Below the pieces are notes generated by a model. It had not been told where the DNA came from, searched no databases, and was given only the letters and a program-made list of their open reading frames with translations. Position numbers and translations under genes: made by a program. From assembly GCF_040047665.1 (NCBI RefSeq), contig NZ_CP157355.1:3410001-3474000 (forward strand): a stretch of DNA of 64,000 nucleotides, in the 5' to 3' direction. This DNA comes from Chitinibacter sp. FCG-7 (lineage in GTDB: Bacteria; Pseudomonadota; Gammaproteobacteria; Burkholderiales; Chitinibacteraceae). Position 1 is the first letter of the stretch. Every line of letters starts with the position of its first letter. Of this stretch, positions 44,846 through 54,049 are shown piece after piece.

Positions 44846-44846
44846 C

Positions 44847-45629
44847 TCAAGGCTTCCGATCAAACTCGGTGGTGGCTTTCAGAATGCCGCGCAGAATATC
44901 GACTTCTTCGCGTTCCAGCTCGGCGCGTACATACAGTCGGCGCAGGCGCGGCATCAGGCGTTTTGGCGCGTGCGGGCGCAAAAAGCCGATTTTCAGTAAC
45001 ACTTCTTCCATATGCTCGAACAACTTTTCCAGCGATTCATGCGTCGCCAGTTCGCGCTCTTCCTGCAAATGCTGCACATCAACCAAATCGGTCTCGTAGC
45101 AGCTGGTGCGCAGCTCGTAGCACAGCACCTGCACCGCTTGCGAGAGATTCAGGCTGGAATACTCCGGATTGGTTGGAATCGTCACGCGATCGCTGCATAG
45201 CGATAGCTCGTCGATGGTCAGCCCGCTGGTTTCGGCGCCAAACACCAGCGCGACTTCTTTGTCGGCGCGTGCGGTGGCGATTACTTCGGGGGCGATCTGG
45301 CGCGGTGTTTGCAGGGGCTGTGATAGCTCGCGGCGACGTGCAGTGAGCGCCACTTGCATGGTGGTTCCGGCCAAGGCTTCGGCCATGCTGCTGACCACTT
45401 TGGCGTTCTGCAAAATATCGTCAGCGCTGGAGGCCAGCGCGGTCGCCACTTCGGATGGAAATTCTTTCGGATTGATCAAATACAGCTCGGTCAGCCCCAT
45501 GGTTTTCATCGCACGCGCGGTTGAGCCAATATTGCCGGGGTGGCTGGTGTGCGATAAAACCACGCGAATTCGCGGTAAACACTCGGTTTCGCTACCTTGA
45601 TAGAGATTTTTCTTGATTTCTTTATTCAT
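44847..45629 (-). CDS. trmJ: tRNA (cytidine/uridine-32-2'-O)-methyltransferase TrmJ
   Basis: TrmJ is a SPOUT-class enzyme that methylates the ribose of residue 32 in tRNA. The N-terminal block IRVVLSHTSHPGNIGSTARA is diagnostic. The knot region reads LVFGAETSGLTIDELSLC and RVTIPTNPEYSSLNLSQAVQV. A C-terminal helical extension completes it. With 260 aa it is about the size of E. coli TrmJ. The ribosome site is poor, and the first 18 residues are not conserved-looking. It is divergent from suhB, with 71 bp between. Confidence 0.93.
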   Translation of the reverse strand: MNKEIKKNLYQGSETECLPRIRVVLSHTSHPGNIGSTARAMKTMGLTELYLINPKEFPSEVATALASSADDILQNAKVVSSMAEALAGTTMQVALTARRRELSQPLQTPRQIAPEVIATARADKEVALVFGAETSGLTIDELSLCSDRVTIPTNPEYSSLNLSQAVQVLCYELRTSCYETDLVDVQHLQEERELATHESLEKLFEHMEEVLLKIGFLRPHAPKRLMPRLRRLYVRAELEREEVDILRGILKATTEFDRKP

Positions 45630-45700
45630 TGTCGGGTTTATTCTGGAGCCAGAGGCGGGTAGAATACGTGCTTAATTACGTTCTTTCAAATTGAGAAACC

Positions 45701-46483
45701 ATGCATCCAATGCTCAACACCGCGGTGCGCGCTGCGCGCCGTGCTGCGACTGTTATCCAGCGTGCCTCCAATAACCTGGATTTGATCACCCCCGAGAAAA
45801 AAGGCCACAACGATTTTGTGTCCGAAGTGGATCGCGCTGCCGAGCAGGCGATTATCGACACCATCCTTGAGGCTTATCCGAATCACGCGATTCTGGCTGA
45901 AGAATCCGGCTCGCGCGGCAACTCGGAATACGTGTGGATTATTGACCCATTGGATGGCACGACCAACTTCTTGCATGGTTTCCCGCAATACGCGATCTCG
46001 ATTGCACTTGAGTACAAAGGCGTGATCACGCAAGCCGTGGTTTACGATCCAAACCGCAATGACTTGTTCACCGCCACCCGTGGCGTCGGCGCTTTCCTGA
46101 ACGATCGTCGTATTCGTGTTTCTAAAGTGCGTGAACTATCTGACGCGCTGGTGGGCACCGGTTTCCCGTACACCAAGTTCGACAACCTTGAAACCTATCT
46201 GAATATTTTCCGCGACATGGCGCAAAAATCAGCAGGCGTTCGCCGCCCTGGCGCTGCTGCACTTGATCTGGCTTATGTTGCTTGCGGCCGTTTTGATGGC
46301 TTCTTCGAGTTTGATCTGAAACTGGTTGATATTGCCGCCGGTACGCTGCTGGTGCAGGAAGCGGGCGGTCTGGTGACCGACATGAACGGCGAAGAGAAAT
46401 TCCTTGAGTCTGGCGACGTGCTCTGCGGTACGCCACGTGTTTTTGGTCAGATGTTGTCGGTGATTCGTCAGCATTTGAAATAA
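45701..46483 (+). CDS. suhB: inositol-1-monophosphatase SuhB
   Basis: SuhB hydrolyses inositol monophosphate and, in E. coli, also joins the rRNA antitermination complex. The N-terminus [15 protein letters not shown] is close to the E. coli form. Metal ligands appear in ILAEESG and [39 protein letters not shown] holds the C-terminal aspartate motif. At 260 aa it is of normal length, with a terminator downstream. Confidence 0.96.
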   Translation: MHPMLNTAVRAARRAATVIQRASNNLDLITPEKKGHNDFVSEVDRAAEQAIIDTILEAYPNHAILAEESGSRGNSEYVWIIDPLDGTTNFLHGFPQYAISIALEYKGVITQAVVYDPNRNDLFTATRGVGAFLNDRRIRVSKVRELSDALVGTGFPYTKFDNLETYLNIFRDMAQKSAGVRRPGAAALDLAYVACGRFDGFFEFDLKLVDIAAGTLLVQEAGGLVTDMNGEEKFLESGDVLCGTPRVFGQMLSVIRQHLK

Positions 46484-46542
46484 GTAGGCAAATAGGCGGC
46501 GATGGTTTCGCATTTTGCGTATCTGCCGACTTTTCGGAATCT

Positions 46543-46569
46543 AAACCGGCCTTAGGGTCGGTTTTTTTA
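46543..46569 (+). terminator. terminator of suhB
   Basis: AAACCGGCC and GGTCGGTTT pair around a short TTAG loop, with one G-T pair, and a run of T follows. Confidence 0.85.
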
Positions 46570-46704
46570 CGCCCATTGCAGGATGGCGACTTGGTGCCTA
46601 TTGATTATCGCTATCTGGTTTGCGCACTTGATTTGCATTCTGAATCTGGCCTTACTAAAGTAATGAATGTTTAAATTGTGCCACATTGCTGGTGGAGATT
46701 TTTT

Positions 46705-48471
46705 ATGTTGGGAAGTATTTTGCGATGGTTATCGGCTCGCGATGTTGTTAAGGCAATTAACAGTGCGCAGGCCGTGATTCAATTTCGCGCCGATGGTGTT
46801 ATTGAAGACGCCAACCCTATTTTCCTGCAATTAATGAATTACACGCTCTCCGAAATTAAAGGTCAGCACCATAGGATCTTTGTCGATCCAGCCGAGGCGA
46901 GCCAGTCTGATTATCAGGCGTTCTGGAATCGCTTGCGTGCCGGTACAGCGCAGACCGCCCAATTCAAACGGCTGGCCAAGGGCGGCAAGGAAGTCTGGAT
47001 TCAAGCCTCTTATGTACCGGTAGTTTCGCAAGGCAAGGTGTGTCGGATTATTAAATTTGCCACTGATGTCACTGCGCAAGTCATGGCGCAAGCGGATATG
47101 CAAGGGCAGATCGAAGCGATTAGCCGCGCGCAGGCCGTCATTGAATTTGATCTGGATGGACGGATTTTGACGGCCAATGATAATTTTCTGCGTTTAATGG
47201 ATTATCGGCTGGCGGAAGTGCAGGGGCAGCAGCATCGAATGTTTGTTGCTGCAAGCGAGGCATCCAGCACGCAGTACGCGGCATTTTGGGAGGCGCTGCG
47301 CCGTGGCGAATATCAAACCGCCGAATTTCGCCGGCTAGCCAAAGGCGGGCGTGAAGTCTGGATTCATGCAACCTACAACCCGATTTGCACGCCGGATGGT
47401 CGAGTTATTAAGGTGATTAAATACGCCAGCGATATTACTGAAGAAGTTGCACAACGCGCCCAGTTTAAGCTGCTGTCGCTGGTGGTAGATCAAACAGATA
47501 ATGCGGTGCTCGTTTGCGGTGCTGATCAGCGGGTTTTGTATGTGAATCACGGGTTTGAGCGACTGACTGCTTATCGTCAAGCCGATGTGCTGGGGAAGGA
47601 CGTTGCCACTTTGTTGTCGGGCAAGCAAACTGACCCGGTCGAGTTGAAGTCCTTGCAAGATGCCATGCGCAAGCAGCAGGCATATGTGGGTGAGCTGTTG
47701 AATACATCGCGCGATGGGCGAGACTATTGGGTTTCGGTGGCCATCAATCCGGTGCTTTCTGCGTCGGGCGGTTTGACGCATCAGGTGGTGGTGCTAAGCG
47801 ATATTTCGCATACCAAAGCGCGTGAACAGGAATTTGCCAAGCGTTTTGTGGCGATTGGCCGCACCAATGCGGTGTGCGAATGGGACTTGGCGGGCCGCCT
47901 TGTCGAGGCCAATGCCTATCTGATAGAGCATTTGCAAGAGTCGGATTTTAAAACTCTGCAGGCCAGAAGTCGCTTGCTGCCAGAGATCATTGGCGCAGAC
48001 CTGTTTGCACGTCTCTTGGCTGGCGAGCAGATCAACGGCGAATTCCGGATGTATCGCTCGGATGGTACTGAGGTATTGATGAATGGCACGGCTTGCCCTA
48101 TCACCGATGCGGTGGGAGAGATTAAGCATATTGTCAGTTATGGTGTTGACGTCACGTCCAAAATCGAAGCCGAAAGGGTGACGGATCAGGAAATGAGTCA
48201 GGTGATTGCTTCAAGCGAGAAAATTCGCGTGATTATTGAGGTGATCAACCAGATTTCATCGCAAACCAATTTGCTGGCGCTCAATGCGGCGATAGAGGCG
48301 GCCAGGGCTGGCGAGCAAGGGCGTGGTTTTGCGGTTGTGGCCGATGAGGTGCGCAAGCTGGCCTTGCAGTCATCGGAATCAGCCACCGAGATTTCTGCGT
48401 TGGTGGCCGAGTCGATTGAGCGTATTCACAATCTGGAAACCTCGCTGCGTCGGCTGAGTGGTAGCGATTAA
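46705..48471 (+). CDS. soluble chemoreceptor with four PAS domains (Aer-like)
   Basis: No membrane segment is visible, so this is a cytoplasmic receptor. Four PAS modules precede the signalling part: about residues 15-120 ([17 protein letters not shown]), 135-240 ([17 protein letters not shown]), 255-370 ([20 protein letters not shown]) and 375-490. The first two are near-duplicates and resemble haem- or flavin-binding PAS domains of Aer-like sensors. The MCP signalling region is unusually short, about 90 residues ([20 protein letters not shown]), with little adaptation helix. The ATG at 46705 follows GGTGGAG. It probably senses a diffusible or redox cue. Confidence 0.92.
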   Translation: MLGSILRWLSARDVVKAINSAQAVIQFRADGVIEDANPIFLQLMNYTLSEIKGQHHRIFVDPAEASQSDYQAFWNRLRAGTAQTAQFKRLAKGGKEVWIQASYVPVVSQGKVCRIIKFATDVTAQVMAQADMQGQIEAISRAQAVIEFDLDGRILTANDNFLRLMDYRLAEVQGQQHRMFVAASEASSTQYAAFWEALRRGEYQTAEFRRLAKGGREVWIHATYNPICTPDGRVIKVIKYASDITEEVAQRAQFKLLSLVVDQTDNAVLVCGADQRVLYVNHGFERLTAYRQADVLGKDVATLLSGKQTDPVELKSLQDAMRKQQAYVGELLNTSRDGRDYWVSVAINPVLSASGGLTHQVVVLSDISHTKAREQEFAKRFVAIGRTNAVCEWDLAGRLVEANAYLIEHLQESDFKTLQARSRLLPEIIGADLFARLLAGEQINGEFRMYRSDGTEVLMNGTACPITDAVGEIKHIVSYGVDVTSKIEAERVTDQEMSQVIASSEKIRVIIEVINQISSQTNLLALNAAIEAARAGEQGRGFAVVADEVRKLALQSSESATEISALVAESIERIHNLETSLRRLSGSD

Positions 48472-48499
48472 AACTTTTGCAGCTCGATTTTGCTTCGAT

Positions 48500-48548
48500 G
48501 GGTATATTGCTCTGGCCTTTGTTGGGTGTGAGCTGTAGCCGTATACCC
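48500..48548. repeat. GGGTATAT-type hairpin, copy 4
   Basis: GGGTATATTGCT (48500-48511) faces GCCGTATACCC (48538-48548), with 9 of 11 positions pairing. It lies between the convergent PAS-receptor and ArsC-like genes. Confidence 0.65.
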
Positions 48549-48555
48549 TGTGGAG

Positions 48556-48906
48556 CTAACGAGTAAGTAATTGCTGGTAAACTTCGGGCTTGAAGCCGAC
48601 CTGAACCTGCTGCCCGCTCATCAGTACTGGGCGCTTGATGATCGAAGGGTTGGCAAGCATCAGCCGGATTGCGCTATCGGCATCAACCACACTTTGCTTG
48701 CTTACCTCGTCGAGTTTTCGCCAGGTGGTGCCTTGTTTATTGATCAGTGCCTCCCAGCCGATTGCATTAATCCAGGTCTGGATTTGTTCGGTGCTCAGGC
48801 CTTGTTTTTTAAAATCGTGCCACTCGTATTCAAAGCTATTTTCATTAAGCCAGCTGCGGGCTTTTTTTACGGTGTCGCAATTGGGGATGCCAAATAATTT
48901 AATCAT
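48556..48906 (-). CDS. ArsC/Spx-family reductase-like protein (YffB type)
   Basis: This thioredoxin-fold protein of 116 aa has the single N-terminal cysteine of the group in IPNCDTVKKARSWL, the WHDFKKQGL segment and KRPVLM near the C-terminus. YffB proteins resemble glutathione-dependent arsenate reductases, but the substrate is not settled. No arsenic genes are nearby. It follows pilU on the same strand, with a terminator between, so it is probably transcribed on its own. Confidence 0.9.
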   Translation of the reverse strand: MIKLFGIPNCDTVKKARSWLNENSFEYEWHDFKKQGLSTEQIQTWINAIGWEALINKQGTTWRKLDEVSKQSVVDADSAIRLMLANPSIIKRPVLMSGQQVQVGFKPEVYQQLLTR

Positions 48907-48921
48907 CGATGGTCTTGCTCG

Positions 48922-48963
48922 CTAAAAATAAAACGGCGCGAGACGATCTGAACGCCTCACGCC
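48922..48963 (-). terminator. terminator of pilU
   Basis: On the - strand GGCGTGAG and CTCGCGCC pair around a 13-base loop, with one G-T pair, and are followed by GTTTTATTTTT. Confidence 0.7.
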
Positions 48964-50108
48964 TAGTGCAGCGGCATATCGAAACTCAGATCGGGCTCGG
49001 GGGTATTTTCTTTGGCTTTGCTGATTTTGCTGGCCTCCTGCTCATCAATACTTTGCGCATTATTGACCATCCATGAAAGGTTGGTGGCCGAATCGGCATT
49101 GCGCAATGCTTCGTCAAGCTCGATTTCGCCGGCGCGATACATGCGATACAGCGATTGCTCGAATGTTTGCGATCCTTCTGCCAGTGATTGCTCCATTGCG
49201 TCCTTGATGTCGGCCAGATCACCACTACGAATCAGCTCGGCGATCCGGTTGGTGTTCAGCATGACTTCGACCGCAGGTTTGAGTTTGCCGGTTTTGGTTT
49301 TAACCAGGCGCTGCGACACGATGGCCTTGAGTGATGTTGACATATCGTAAAGCAGCGATTCACGCGCATCTTGCGGGAAGAAGTTCACAATCCGGCTCAA
49401 GGAGTGATAGCTGTTGTTGGCGTGCAGGGTTGAAATACACAGATGCCCGGCCTGCGCGTACTGCATGGCGTAGGTCATCGTTTCCTGGTCACGAATTTCA
49501 CCCAGCATCAGCACATTCGGCGCTTCGCGCATGGCATTACGCAGTGCGTCGTGATAGCTGTGCGTGTCTGTGCCTACTTCACGTTGGCTGACGATGGATT
49601 TTTTGTGTGAATAAATAAATTCAATCGGGTCTTCAATCGTCAGGATGTGGCCGCTATGGTGTTCGTTGCGATGTTCCAGCATGGCCGAGACGGTGGACGA
49701 TTTGCCCGAGCCGGTGGCACCGACCAGAAGAATAATCCCGCGTTTCTCCATGATCAGGTCTTTCAGCAGCTCCGGCATGAATAACTCTTCCAGCGTGGCT
49801 GCTTTGGGCTTGATGTAGCGGGCAACCAGTGCCACCGAGCCGCGACTTTTGTATACATTGATCCGGAAGTTGCCGAGCTCAGGGACTGGATAAGCCATAT
49901 TGAGTTCCAGATCTCGCTCAAAGGTGGCTACCCGCTCGGGGCCCATGAGTTGATAGGCCAGTTGTTTAACGTGCTCGGCGCTTAAAACCTGATTATTGAC
50001 CGGATGGCAGACGCCTTGAAGCTTGATCACAATCGGAGAGCCTGCCGCCAGGAATAGATCGGAGGCGCTGCGCTCGGCCATGAGTTTGAAAAAGGGTAAT
50101 AAATTCAT
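48963..50108 (-). CDS. pilU: type IV pilus retraction ATPase PilU
   Basis: This hexameric motor assists PilT in pilus retraction. The N-terminal PAS-like domain reads FKLMAERSASDLFLAAGSP. The ATPase has Walker A in LLVGATGSGKSSTVSAML, the Asp box LTIEDPIEF, Walker B in VLMLGEIRD and the His box AGHLCISTLHANN. SQREVG is also present. The long acidic C-terminal tail after the AIRNAD-like segment, ending NTPEPDLSFDMP, is typical of PilU, not PilT. With 381 aa it matches PilU. pilT is not in the window. It follows fadD by 18 bp. Confidence 0.95.
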   Translation of the reverse strand: MNLLPFFKLMAERSASDLFLAAGSPIVIKLQGVCHPVNNQVLSAEHVKQLAYQLMGPERVATFERDLELNMAYPVPELGNFRINVYKSRGSVALVARYIKPKAATLEELFMPELLKDLIMEKRGIILLVGATGSGKSSTVSAMLEHRNEHHSGHILTIEDPIEFIYSHKKSIVSQREVGTDTHSYHDALRNAMREAPNVLMLGEIRDQETMTYAMQYAQAGHLCISTLHANNSYHSLSRIVNFFPQDARESLLYDMSTSLKAIVSQRLVKTKTGKLKPAVEVMLNTNRIAELIRSGDLADIKDAMEQSLAEGSQTFEQSLYRMYRAGEIELDEALRNADSATNLSWMVNNAQSIDEQEASKISKAKENTPEPDLSFDMPLH

Positions 50109-50126
50109 CTCGGGCTCACTGTTTTA

Positions 50127-51794
50127 TTATGTTCGCAGCTCTCTGCGTAGTATTTTGCCGACATTGGACTTGGGTAAGCTATCGCGAAACTCTATCACGC
50201 GCGGTATTTTATAGTTGGTTAAATGTGTGCGGCAATGCTGCAAGACAGCCTCGCTGGTCAGTGATGGGTCTTTTTTAACAATAATCACTTTCACCGCCTC
50301 ACCGGTTTTTTCATCCGGAACACCAATGCAGGCCACTTCCAGTACGCCATCGAGTTCGGCGACCACATTTTCGATTTCATTCGGATAAACATTAAAGCCG
50401 GACACTAGTACCATGTCTTTTTTGCGATCAACAATCTGGAAGTAGCCGCTAGGCTGCATGATGGCGATATCGCCTGTCGCCAGAAAGCCATCTTCACCCA
50501 AGACTTCTTTGGTTTCTTCGGGGCGTTGCCAGTACCCTTGCATGACTTGTGGGCCGCGAATAAAAAGCTCGCCGGTTTGTCCTGGTGCAAGCACGTTTCC
50601 ATCGCTGTCGCGGATTTGTGCATCAGTGTGTGAAATAGGCAGGCCGATCATGCCGTTGTATTCTTTGATATTGATCGGATTGATGATCGCGGCGGGTGAG
50701 GTTTCGGTTAAGCCATAAGCTTCGGCCAGTGCGACGCCAGTCACTTTTTTCCAGCGGTCGGCCACCGCGTGCTGAACCGCCATGCCACCACCCAGCGCCA
50801 GCTTCCATTTGGAGAAATCCAGCTTGGCAAAATCGGCATTATTTAATAGCGCGTTAAAGAGCGTGTTGACGCCGGTCATGCACGTCACCGGATAGGCTGC
50901 GATGGTTTTAACGAAATCAGGAATGTCGCGCGGATTGGTGATCAGCAAGTTGGTCGCGCCGATTTTGCTAAAGACCATGCAATTGGCGGTGAGTGAGAAG
51001 ATATGATAGAGCGGCAGTGCGGTCACAATCAGCTCTTTGCCTTCCTCGACGGCAGGTTTGATCCATGCGTGCGCTTGCTGCATATTGGCGACAATATTGC
51101 CGTGGCTGAGCATGGCCCCTTTGGCGAGGCCTGTTGTGCCGCCTGTGTATTGCAAGAACGCTAGGCTACTATGATCTAACTTAGGTTTGTTGAGGGTATA
51201 TTGCTGGCCGTAGCTTATAGCTTGATTGAATTTAATATGCCCTGGTAGGGTATATGCTGGCACCATTTTCTTGATGTATTTGACGACGGTGTTAACAATC
51301 CAGCCTTTGGGCTGCCCTAGTAGATCGCCGATCTGGCATAGCACAATGTGCTGAATGTCGGTCTGCTTGATGATCTGTTCGAGTGTGTGAGCAAAGTTGG
51401 CCAGAATAACGATGGTCGTTGCGCCAGAATCTTTGAGCTGATGTTGCAATTCGCGCGGGGTATAAAGCGGATTAACATTGACGACCACGTAGCCTGCACG
51501 CAGGATGCCGAAAATGGCGACGGGGTATTGCAGCAAGTTGGGAAGCATAACCGCAACGCGGCTGCCGGCAGGAAGTTTCAGATGTTGTTGCAAGTAGCAG
51601 GCAAATTGCAAAGAAAGGCGGTCAAGCTCTTGGTAGTTGATTGCTTTGCCCATATTAATAAAGGCCGCCCGCTCGGAGTATTTTTTGACACTTTGCTCGA
51701 TGACTTCGGGAATTGAGGCAAATTCATCAAGATTAATTTCTGCAGGTACGCCTGTTTGATAATTGGCCAGCCATGCTTTTTCAGTGCTATTCAT
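50127..51794 (-). CDS. fadD: long-chain acyl-CoA synthetase FadD
   Basis: FadD activates fatty acids to acyl-CoA for degradation. The P-loop-like AMP motif is LQYTGGTTGLAKGAMLSHGN. The second ANL motif is VALAEAYGLTETSP. The hinge and fatty-acid signature reads GFLATGDIAIMQPSGYFQIVDRKKDMVLVSGFNVYPNEIE (shown in parts: TGDIA, DRKKD, GFNVYP). The catalytic lysine is near the C-terminus (LPKSNVGKILRREL). I start at the ATG at 51794 behind GGAGAG. Two copies of a motif otherwise found in intergenic hairpins lie inside the gene at 51192-51261. Confidence 0.96.
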   Translation of the reverse strand: MNSTEKAWLANYQTGVPAEINLDEFASIPEVIEQSVKKYSERAAFINMGKAINYQELDRLSLQFACYLQQHLKLPAGSRVAVMLPNLLQYPVAIFGILRAGYVVVNVNPLYTPRELQHQLKDSGATTIVILANFAHTLEQIIKQTDIQHIVLCQIGDLLGQPKGWIVNTVVKYIKKMVPAYTLPGHIKFNQAISYGQQYTLNKPKLDHSSLAFLQYTGGTTGLAKGAMLSHGNIVANMQQAHAWIKPAVEEGKELIVTALPLYHIFSLTANCMVFSKIGATNLLITNPRDIPDFVKTIAAYPVTCMTGVNTLFNALLNNADFAKLDFSKWKLALGGGMAVQHAVADRWKKVTGVALAEAYGLTETSPAAIINPINIKEYNGMIGLPISHTDAQIRDSDGNVLAPGQTGELFIRGPQVMQGYWQRPEETKEVLGEDGFLATGDIAIMQPSGYFQIVDRKKDMVLVSGFNVYPNEIENVVAELDGVLEVACIGVPDEKTGEAVKVIIVKKDPSLTSEAVLQHCRTHLTNYKIPRVIEFRDSLPKSNVGKILRRELRT

Positions 51795-51975
51795 AACCAC
51801 TCTCCGTTGCGACTTTTTCTAATGTAGGGTGAAACGGTGTTTGAATTCAACTGATTTGCGCGCCAGTGGTGTTTCGTTGACAGCAAGTTTCTGTTAGAAT
51901 CAGCAAAAATCTCGTAGTTCCAACAAAGGTGGGCACATTAATGGTGCGCTCGCCGAGGGATTCGGGAGTGCTTAC

Positions 51976-52010
51976 AAATGGGCGCAGGTATTGCAGCCCA
52001 TTTTTTGTTT
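51976..52010 (+). promoter_or_regulatory. rimP leader hairpin with intrinsic terminator
   Basis: AAATGGGC (51976-51983) and GCCCATTT (51996-52003) form a stem that leads into TTTTTTGTTT, 21 bases before the rimP start. It fits the known rimP-leader class, in which a conserved stem and terminator precede the rimP-nusA-infB operon and probably give feedback by an operon product. The factor is not visible here. Confidence 0.65.
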
Positions 52011-52030
52011 CTGGAGTTTACATAGAAGCC

Positions 52031-52465
52031 ATGGCGGTTAATTTACAGTCTGTTTTGGATAACACTTTGCCCGGTTTGGGCTACGAGCTGGTCGATTTTG
52101 AGCTGGGCGGTAACGGCTTGATGCGGATTTTTATCGACAAGGAAGGCGGCGTCACGATTGACGACTGTGTGGCGGTGAGTAATCACCTTACACGCTTGTT
52201 TATGGTTGAGGAAATTCCGTATGACCGCTTGGAAGTGTCATCGCCAGGCTTGGATCGCTTGATTAAAAAGCCGGCTGATTTTGAGCGATTTGCCGGTCAG
52301 ATGGTGAAAGTAAAGCTGCGCTTGCCGTTGCCGGATCGTCGGCGCAATTTTGTTGGTCAGCTCAAAGGGCTGGTTAATGATTGTGTGGTGGTTGAGGTGA
52401 ATGGCGAGGTGTTGAACCTGCCATTGTCGCAAGTGGATCGTGTTCGCATAGAGCCTCAGTTTTAA
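52031..52465 (+). CDS. rimP: ribosome maturation factor RimP
   Basis: RimP is needed for maturation of the 30S subunit. The N-terminal domain has GYELVDFELGGNGLMRIFID and the family motif DDCVAVSNHLTRLF. The hinge reads YDRLEVSSPGLDRLIKKPADF, and a C-terminal SH3-like barrel follows. With 144 aa it is typical. I start at the ATG at 52031 (MAVNLQSVL), since the longer frame covers the leader hairpin. It heads the operon with nusA, infB, rbfA and truB. Confidence 0.95.
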   Translation: MAVNLQSVLDNTLPGLGYELVDFELGGNGLMRIFIDKEGGVTIDDCVAVSNHLTRLFMVEEIPYDRLEVSSPGLDRLIKKPADFERFAGQMVKVKLRLPLPDRRRNFVGQLKGLVNDCVVVEVNGEVLNLPLSQVDRVRIEPQF

Positions 52466-52558
52466 AGCTCAGATTAAACCGTTTGCCGCAGTTTTAATGC
52501 CGCAGTATTTACAGTTTGCCCGACTATAGGCATAGCATGACGCCGGAGGAAAATATCA

Positions 52559-54031
52559 ATGAATCGTGAAATTCTGGTGCTGGTTGAAGCACTTGCACAC
52601 GAAAAAAATGTTGCTAAAGAAGTGGTGTTTGGTGCGCTGGAAATGGCGCTCGCTTCTGCTACTAAAAAACGTTACGAAGAAGAAGTTGAAGTTCGCGTTT
52701 CGATTGATCGTGTAACCGGCGAACATCGCAGTTTTCGTGTTTGGGAAGTGGTTGAAGACAACGATCACGAAGAGCCTTCGCGCCAGATCGCCATCACTGA
52801 CGCGCCTGACTATAGCGCTGACTTGAAAGTGGGCGATGTGTGGGAAGTTGAGCTTGAGCCTATCGAGTTCGGCCGTATTGGTGCACAAGCCGCGAAACAA
52901 GTAATTTTGCAAAAAATCCGCGATGCCGAGCGTGAGCAAAACCTGAATGATTTCTTGCAGCGTCGCGAGCATATTATTTCCGGCAGCATCAAGCGCATTG
53001 AGCGTGGCAATGCCATTATCGAAATGGGTAAGCTCGAAGCAGTGCTGCCGCGCGACCAGATGATTCCAAAAGAAAATCTGCGCGTGGGTGATCGTATCAA
53101 GGCTTTCCTGTTGCGTATCGATCGTATGGGCCGTGGCCCGCAACTGGTGCTTAGTCGTGTTGCACCAGAATTCATGGCCAAATTGTTTGAATTGGAAGTG
53201 CCTGAAATCGAAAACAGCCTGATCGAATTGAAAGGCGTTGCCCGTGACCCTGGTATGCGAGCCAAGATTGCAGTTAAGTCAAACGATCAGCGTGTTGACC
53301 CGCAGGGTACTTGTATCGGCGTGCGTGGTACCCGTGTCAACGCCGTAAGTAACGAGCTGGCTGGCGAACGCGTAGATATCGTGTTGTGGTCGAGCGATGC
53401 GGCTCAATTTGCGATTAATGCGCTGTCACCCGCTGAAGTGAACTCGATCATCGTTGACGAAGATAATCACAGCATGGATGTCGTGGTTGATGAAGACAAT
53501 CTGGCGATGGCCATTGGCCGTGGCGGTCAGAATGTGAAGCTGGCTGCCGAGTTGACGGGCTGGAAGCTCAATATCATGACTGTTGATCAGGCAGAGCAAA
53601 AGCACGAAGAAGAGTTCACCAAAGTGCGCGCCTTGTTTGTCCAGGCGCTTGATATTGATGAAGATGTGGCCAATGTTCTGGTTCAGGAAGGTTTTAATAC
53701 GCTGGAAGAAGTAGCGTATGTGCCTTTGAACGAGATGTTGGAAATTGAAGCGTTTGATGAAGAAACCGTAAACGAGCTGCGTTCCCGTGCTCGCGATGCC
53801 TTGCTTACGCAAGCTATCGTGCGTGAAGAGAAACTGGAGCACCAGTCGGAAGACCTGAAAACGCTGGAAGGTATGACGCCAGACTTGGCTGCAGTATTGG
53901 CCGAGAAAGACATACATACCCGTGATGATTTGGCAGAGTTGGCTGTCGATGAATTGACCGAAATGACCGGTATCGACACGGAAGCTGCCAAACAACTAAT
54001 CATGAAAGCGCGCGAACATTGGTTCGCTTAA
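52559..54031 (+). CDS. nusA: transcription termination/antitermination factor NusA
   Basis: NusA binds RNA polymerase and modulates pausing, termination and antitermination. The N-terminal polymerase-binding domain opens [18 protein letters not shown]. An S1 domain follows ([17 protein letters not shown]). Two KH domains come next, with [15 protein letters not shown] and [16 protein letters not shown]. Two acidic helix-hairpin-helix repeats end the protein (residues about 350-490). With 490 aa it is the proteobacterial form. The ATG follows GGAGGA. infB starts 18 bases after its stop. Confidence 0.97.
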   Translation: MNREILVLVEALAHEKNVAKEVVFGALEMALASATKKRYEEEVEVRVSIDRVTGEHRSFRVWEVVEDNDHEEPSRQIAITDAPDYSADLKVGDVWEVELEPIEFGRIGAQAAKQVILQKIRDAEREQNLNDFLQRREHIISGSIKRIERGNAIIEMGKLEAVLPRDQMIPKENLRVGDRIKAFLLRIDRMGRGPQLVLSRVAPEFMAKLFELEVPEIENSLIELKGVARDPGMRAKIAVKSNDQRVDPQGTCIGVRGTRVNAVSNELAGERVDIVLWSSDAAQFAINALSPAEVNSIIVDEDNHSMDVVVDEDNLAMAIGRGGQNVKLAAELTGWKLNIMTVDQAEQKHEEEFTKVRALFVQALDIDEDVANVLVQEGFNTLEEVAYVPLNEMLEIEAFDEETVNELRSRARDALLTQAIVREEKLEHQSEDLKTLEGMTPDLAAVLAEKDIHTRDDLAELAVDELTEMTGIDTEAAKQLIMKAREHWFA

Positions 54032-54049
54032 GGCGCGGGAGAGTAATCT

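Noticed and set aside
44656..45346. ORFs of 147 and 207 aa through the CTCACAC array
   Set aside because: They are a frame-independent Leu/Thr/Pro/His/Ser repeat followed by antisense of trmJ.
46660..46704. Possible sigma-28 promoter before the multi-PAS receptor
   Set aside because: TAAAGTAA is present, but no GCCGATAA-like element lies at the right distance.
51192..51261. Element insertion disrupting fadD
   Set aside because: The frame is intact and the protein has normal length and motifs, so no disruption has occurred.
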